From: JACJWR01 sp964556255
GTDB lineage: Bacteria; Actinomycetota; Actinomycetes; S36-B12; UBA10799
DNA: 64,000 bases
NCBI GenBank assembly: GCA_964556255.1
Contig: CAZKVQ010000005.1
Span: 1-64,000 of the forward strand
Direction: 5' to 3'
Part shown: positions 60,227-64,000 of the stretch, piece by piece
How the letters are laid out: every line of letters begins with the position of its first letter
Position numbering within the stretch: position 1 is the stretch's first letter
Position numbers and translations under genes: made by a program
Notes under the pieces: generated by a model
Databases searched by the model: none
Told to the model about the DNA's origin: nothing
Seen by the model: only the letters and a program-made list of their open reading frames with translations

Positions 60227-61810
60227 TCAATCCTGAACGTTGCGGGCCCGCCAACTCACCGAGCCGACCACCAGCAAGACCAGCGCGACACCCAGCAGCA
60301 GTGCCAACTGGGCTATCGACACGTCACCTCCGGGAAGTTTGGGGCTGTGGGCGAAGGGCGAGAGTTTCAGCACCCAGTTGGGAAGCTGCCACAGGACACC
60401 GAACTCCCCCAGCACGATGAAAGCCACCAGCAGAGCCCACGCCCCGACCACCCACCGCGGCAGCACGCCGAAGATGGCCATGACGATCCCCACCATCACC
60501 CAGATCGCGGGGATCTGCGCCGCCGCTGCGCCCGTCACCCGCACCACCTGCCCGAGCACATCACCTGTCGCGATTCCGTGGGTCAGCCCGATCGCGGCAC
60601 CCGCGGCGAGGGCCAGAACGGCTGCCCCGAGAAGCGCGATGACCAGATGGCTCCATGCCCACTGCAGTCTCGAGGTAGCCGTCGAGAGCAGCAGCTCCAC
60701 GTGCCCGTTGACCTCCTCCGATCGCAAGCGTGAGCTGGAAGCCACAGCGTAGGCCGCTGCCACCAGGCACAGGATCGCCACTTCGGCCGCGAGGAACGCC
60801 GCGGTGAGGGCCTGCTCGCCGCCGAGCGCCATCACGTACTTCGACATCTGCGGGGAGTCGAGCAGTCCGGCGACGTTGCTGACCACTGAGCCCAGCACAA
60901 GACCCATCAGCACGATTCCGACGAACCAGGCGGCGAACATCCCCCGCTGCAAGCGCCAAGCCAGACCGACGACCCCACTCAGGTTGCCCTTGGAGGGACC
61001 CGGGCGATCCGGCAGGTACCCCGAGCCGAGGTCCCGATGGGCCCGCAGCGCGAAGGCAACCGGGATCAGGATCAAAGTGGCCACCACCGGAAGCACGATC
61101 ACCCACCAACGATCGCCGGCGAAAGGGCGGAACTGCTGGCTCCAACCGATCGGCGACAGCCACGAGAGCACCCCCGGATTGCCGGCTGCGAGGTCGCCGA
61201 CTGCCCGGAGTGCATACGAGGCTCCGACCGCAGCCATGCCCAGCCCGAGCGCGGCTCGTGCCGACGTGGTGACCTGCGCCATCACCGCGCCTATCGCGGT
61301 AAACACCATGCCACTGCACGCCCACCCCAGCCCGAACGCAATCGCTCCGGGCCACGGTAGGCCGGTTGTGCCGAGTCCGAGGGCGGTCGTGGCTCCCAAC
61401 AGGAAGCTGGAGCCGATGCCGACGACGAGGGCGGCGGTCAGCGGGGCCGCCCGACCCACCGCCCCGGCATCGACGAGTTCCATACGGCCGGTCTCCTCCT
61501 CGGCCCTGGTGTGGCGCACTGCGATGAAGACGAAGAGAATCGCGACGAGCGCAGCACCGAACGCCGTCAGCTTGATCAGCGAGATGGCCCCCAGCGAGGT
61601 CGGGTCGTAGACCTTCCCGTAGAGGGCCACGAAGGCGCCGGTTGCGTTGAGGGTGTCGGCCGCGGATGTCAGGGACGCCTGCGTCGGATACAGGTCCTTG
61701 GTGGCCGTCACCGAGAACACGACCATCAGCGACAGGCCGAGAATCCAGGCGGGGAGGAGGATCCGGTCGCGCCTCAGGGCGAGACGGATCAGCACCCAGG
61801 TACCAGTCAT
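60227..61810 (-). CDS. ABC-2-type exporter permease
   Basis: 527 residues with about twelve transmembrane helices in two similar halves. Each half starts with a basic amphipathic segment (LIRLALRRDRILLPAWI; VGLAWRLQRGMFAAWFVG). EEETGRMELVDAGAVGR and SEEVNGHVELLLSTATSR are the matching cytosolic loops of this antibiotic-exporter-type permease (tetronasin/polyketide exporter group). Its ATG overlaps the stop of the ATPase gene (ATGA). The two form one exporter. The substrate is unknown. Confidence 0.88.
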   Translation of the reverse strand: MTGTWVLIRLALRRDRILLPAWILGLSLMVVFSVTATKDLYPTQASLTSAADTLNATGAFVALYGKVYDPTSLGAISLIKLTAFGAALVAILFVFIAVRHTRAEEETGRMELVDAGAVGRAAPLTAALVVGIGSSFLLGATTALGLGTTGLPWPGAIAFGLGWACSGMVFTAIGAVMAQVTTSARAALGLGMAAVGASYALRAVGDLAAGNPGVLSWLSPIGWSQQFRPFAGDRWWVIVLPVVATLILIPVAFALRAHRDLGSGYLPDRPGPSKGNLSGVVGLAWRLQRGMFAAWFVGIVLMGLVLGSVVSNVAGLLDSPQMSKYVMALGGEQALTAAFLAAEVAILCLVAAAYAVASSSRLRSEEVNGHVELLLSTATSRLQWAWSHLVIALLGAAVLALAAGAAIGLTHGIATGDVLGQVVRVTGAAAAQIPAIWVMVGIVMAIFGVLPRWVVGAWALLVAFIVLGEFGVLWQLPNWVLKLSPFAHSPKLPGGDVSIAQLALLLGVALVLLVVGSVSWRARNVQD

Positions 61811-62763
61811 GTCCCGCCATCCCGATCGGCGGGTGTCGAGGCCGTCGTGTAATGCCGGAGGAACAACTCCTCCAGCGTGGGCGGATGGCTGACCAGCGAT
61901 CCGATACCCGCCCGCGCGAGAGCGCCCACAAGCGGGTCCATACCCTCGGCATCCACCTGTGCACTGATACTGGTGCCCTCGATGACGAGATCGTGCACGC
62001 CGGGAATGTCCGCAAGACCTGCAGGTACCTCCCTGACCTGAGCGGAGACGGCGGTGCGGGTCAGGTGGCGCAGGTCCGACAACGTGCCCGACTCGACCAC
62101 GATCCCGTCACGAATGATGCTCACCCTGTCGCTGAGCGCTTCCGCCTCGCTGAGGATGTGGGAACTGAGCAGTACGGTGCGCCCGGAGGCACGCAATTCG
62201 GCCACGCACTCCTTGAAGGCGGCCTCCATCAACGGGTCCAGCCCGGCCGTCGGTTCGTCGAGCAGATACAACTCGACATCGCTGGCGAGGGCCGCGATAA
62301 GCGCGACCTTCTGCCGGTTTCCCTTCGAGTAGGTGCGGCCCTTCTTGGTCGGATCCAGGTCGAACCGTGCGATGAGCGAGGCCCTCCTGGCGGGGTCGAT
62401 CCCCCCTCTGAGCCGACCGAGCAGGTCGATTACTTCGCCGCCAGAGAGGTTGGGCCAGAGGTTGACATCGCCGGGGACGTAGGCGAGACGTCGATGGAGC
62501 TCGGCAGGTTGGCGCCACGGGTCCATCCCGAGCACGGCCATGCTGCCGCCGTCTGAACGCAGCAGCCCCAGCAGCAGCCGCAATGTGGTGGTCTTGCCGG
62601 ACCCGTTGGGGCCCAGGAAAGCATGTACCTCGCCGGGGAGTACCCGCAGGTCCAGACCCTTGAGCACTTCCGTGCGGCCGAAGTTCTTCCGCAGTCCGAC
62701 GACCTCGATCACAACGCCGTCGTCGACCGCGGGGTCGGTGGCCTCAGTCGCCTGTGTGTCCAT
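61807..62763 (-). CDS. ABC transporter ATP-binding protein
   Basis: 318 residues. Walker A FLGPNGSGKTTTLRLLLG, Q-loop region AYVPGDVNLWPNLSG, signature YSKGNRQKVALIAALA (a divergent LSGGQ), Walker B LYLLDEPTAGLDP and H-loop LLSSHILSE. A carboxy-terminal domain of about 90 residues follows, as in drug-export ATPases. It partners the permease downstream. The ATG at 62763 has TACAAA six bases upstream. Confidence 0.94.
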   Translation of the reverse strand: MDTQATEATDPAVDDGVVIEVVGLRKNFGRTEVLKGLDLRVLPGEVHAFLGPNGSGKTTTLRLLLGLLRSDGGSMAVLGMDPWRQPAELHRRLAYVPGDVNLWPNLSGGEVIDLLGRLRGGIDPARRASLIARFDLDPTKKGRTYSKGNRQKVALIAALASDVELYLLDEPTAGLDPLMEAAFKECVAELRASGRTVLLSSHILSEAEALSDRVSIIRDGIVVESGTLSDLRHLTRTAVSAQVREVPAGLADIPGVHDLVIEGTSISAQVDAEGMDPLVGALARAGIGSLVSHPPTLEELFLRHYTTASTPADRDGGT

Positions 62764-62769
62764 ACTTCA

Positions 62770-62775
62770 TTTGTA
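62770..62775 (-). promoter_or_regulatory. -10-like TACAAA for the ABC operon
   Basis: On the minus strand, TACAAA is followed by 6 nt and the ATG at 62763. It departs from TANNNT at the last base. Confidence 0.3.
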
Positions 62776-62785
62776 CTCCAGGGCG

Positions 62786-64000
62786 TCAGGACTCCCGAAG
62801 CGTCTTGCGAAGTCCCTTCGTCACAGCCTTCAGGACGGCGATCCGTGCAAAGTACTTGTTGTTGGCCGGGATCACATGCCACTGGGCCCGCTCCGTGGTG
62901 GTTCGCAGGACCATCTGGTCGACCGCACCGACGTAGTCATCCCACTTCTCGCGGTTGCGGTAGTCCTCCTCGGTGATCTTGTGCTGCTTGTAGGGGGTTT
63001 CCTCACGGGCCTGGAATCGTGCGAGTTGCTCCTCCTGGGAGATGTGCAGCCAGAACTTCGCCACGTAGTAGCCCCGCTCGGCCAACTGCGCCTCGAAATC
63101 ATTGATCTCGTCGTAGGCCCGCTGCCATTCCGCGGCATCGGCGAAACCTTCGATTCGCTCCACCAACACCCGTCCGTACCACGTTCGGTCGAAGATGACG
63201 AAGCGGCCCGCAGGTGGCAGATCACGCCAGAACCGCCACAGGTAGGGGTACTTCCGCTCCTCCTCGGTCGGCGCCGCGACCGGAACGATGCGGTAGTCAC
63301 CGGCCTCGAGAGCGGCGGTCAGGCGCCGGATGACCCCACCCTTGCCCGCAGCGTCCCAGCCTTCAAACGCCAGCACGGTGCTCACCCCGCGTTCCCTGGC
63401 CTCGATCGAGAGTTTGCGCAGCCGTCCCTGGAGTCTGGCCAGTTCCTTGCGGTAGGTGGCCTTGTCGAGCGACTGATTCAGATCCACCCCGCTCAGCACA
63501 TTTGCCTCGCCGTCGACGTCGCCGAACACCGACTCCGCGACCGATGGGCCGGTGATGGGAGCCTGCGCCAGTCGAGCCTGCAGCGCCGCCAGGATGGTCC
63601 GACCCACCGTCAGGTCGCGATAGCGGGCATTGGTGGCTTCGACGATCGTCCAGGGGGCCCCGGGTGCGCTGGTCTCACGCAGGATCCGTTCGACGATCGG
63701 CATCGTTTCGCCCAGTTGGTCCAGGGCCGCCCAGTCGCGCTGGTCGACCTGCCATCCCTGCGCCGGATTCGCCTCTGCTTTCTTCAGCTTCTTGCGTTGC
63801 AGCTTCTCCGGGGTGTGGAAGAAGAACTTGATCACCAGGGCACCTTCGGCCACCATCTCGTTCTGCATGCCGCGGACATGGCGCAGCCAGCTTCCGAAAC
63901 TCTCTTCGTCGATCTCGCCGTTGGCGCGCATCGTGGCGGTCCGCATCAAGCCACCTGCGAAGACAGCCGTCTTCCCCTTTGGCGGTAGGGCGCGCCATAG
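62786..64000 (-). CDS. PPK2-family polyphosphate kinase (polyphosphate:AMP phosphotransferase type), start outside window
   Basis: 404 residues visible; the amino terminus is beyond the right edge. Two PPK2 domains in tandem are suggested. The first lacks its P loop here, but shows MRTATMRANGEIDEES and FFFHTPEKLQRKKLKK. The second is complete, with Walker A AFEGWDAAGKGGVIRRL, Walker B FVIFDRTWYGRVLVERIEG and a lid containing REKWDDYVGAV. Two-domain members convert AMP to ADP using polyphosphate. The gene ends 22 bp before the ABC ATPase start. Confidence 0.92.
   Translation of the reverse strand, partial: LWRALPPKGKTAVFAGGLMRTATMRANGEIDEESFGSWLRHVRGMQNEMVAEGALVIKFFFHTPEKLQRKKLKKAEANPAQGWQVDQRDWAALDQLGETMPIVERILRETSAPGAPWTIVEATNARYRDLTVGRTILAALQARLAQAPITGPSVAESVFGDVDGEANVLSGVDLNQSLDKATYRKELARLQGRLRKLSIEARERGVSTVLAFEGWDAAGKGGVIRRLTAALEAGDYRIVPVAAPTEEERKYPYLWRFWRDLPPAGRFVIFDRTWYGRVLVERIEGFADAAEWQRAYDEINDFEAQLAERGYYVAKFWLHISQEEQLARFQAREETPYKQHKITEEDYRNREKWDDYVGAVDQMVLRTTTERAQWHVIPANNKYFARIAVLKAVTKGLRKTLRES

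Overview
The window is high-GC (about two-thirds G+C), densely coded DNA from an actinobacterium (class Actinomycetes). The evidence is gene content and order. There is a rimP-nusA-ylxR-infB block beside proS, ispG, a site-2 protease gene and dxr. There is also a cell-division gene sepH, a parC/parE pair and a principal sigma factor with an Ala/Lys-rich amino-terminal extension, as in the Streptomyces hrdB neighbourhood. Families largely confined to actinobacteria (DUF4439, DUF4192, DUF5998, DUF7455, SepH) agree. I cannot name a genus. Three runs of exactly ten N (28215-28224, 39952-39961, 41300-41309) show that this is a scaffolded assembly, and all three fall inside genes.

Layout. 1-3.4 kb: translation and transcription core (infB, cut by the window edge, then ylxR, nusA, rimP). 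3.6-4.6 kb: a ferritin-like pair. 4.6-11.1 kb: proS, a GNAT protein, and two MEP isoprenoid enzymes (ispG, dxr) flanking a site-2 protease. 11.1-14 kb: divergent aldehyde dehydrogenase and GABA aminotransferase. 14-19 kb: inositol phosphatase-like protein, coproporphyrin ferrochelatase, sugar-lactone oxidase, sepH, DUF5998. 19-31 kb: GNAT/acyl-CoA synthetase fusion, parC, an Apd1-like Fe-S protein, a DUF4436 membrane protein, a secreted subtilase, a peroxiredoxin-like protein, ferredoxin-NADP reductase and carbonic anhydrase. 31-41.5 kb: parE (frameshifted here), a small zinc protein, a DUF456 protein, an MMPL exporter with a surface heptad-repeat partner, and the principal sigma factor. 41.6-48.3 kb: DMT transporter, universal stress protein, DUF4192, SGNH hydrolase with a flippase-like protein, L,D-transpeptidase, SDR. 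48.3-56 kb: trans-acting enoyl-reductase-like protein with a histone-like tail, glutamyl-Q tRNA synthetase-like protein, thioesterase, YihY protein, sulfotransferase and a second MMPL exporter. 56-64 kb: aldo/keto reductase, GH29 fucosidase, a channel-like membrane protein, an ABC exporter pair and a PPK2-family polyphosphate kinase cut by the window edge.

Most of the window is core chromosome; I saw no tRNA or rRNA gene, insertion sequence, prophage or CRISPR array. The most interesting signals are: (1) many first genes have a TANNNT-type -10 hexamer only 6-7 nt before the start codon, which predicts widespread leaderless mRNAs and settles several start sites; (2) an exact palindrome that hides the Shine-Dalgarno sequence and start codon of the subtilase; (3) an MMPL exporter translationally coupled to a separate surface-anchored heptad-repeat protein; (4) histone H1-like Lys/Ala tails on two unrelated proteins; (5) a sulfotransferase/MMPL pair near lipid enzymes. 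The parE lesion looks like 20 lost bases and is more likely an assembly error than a true pseudogene. No feature clearly amounts to an entirely new system.
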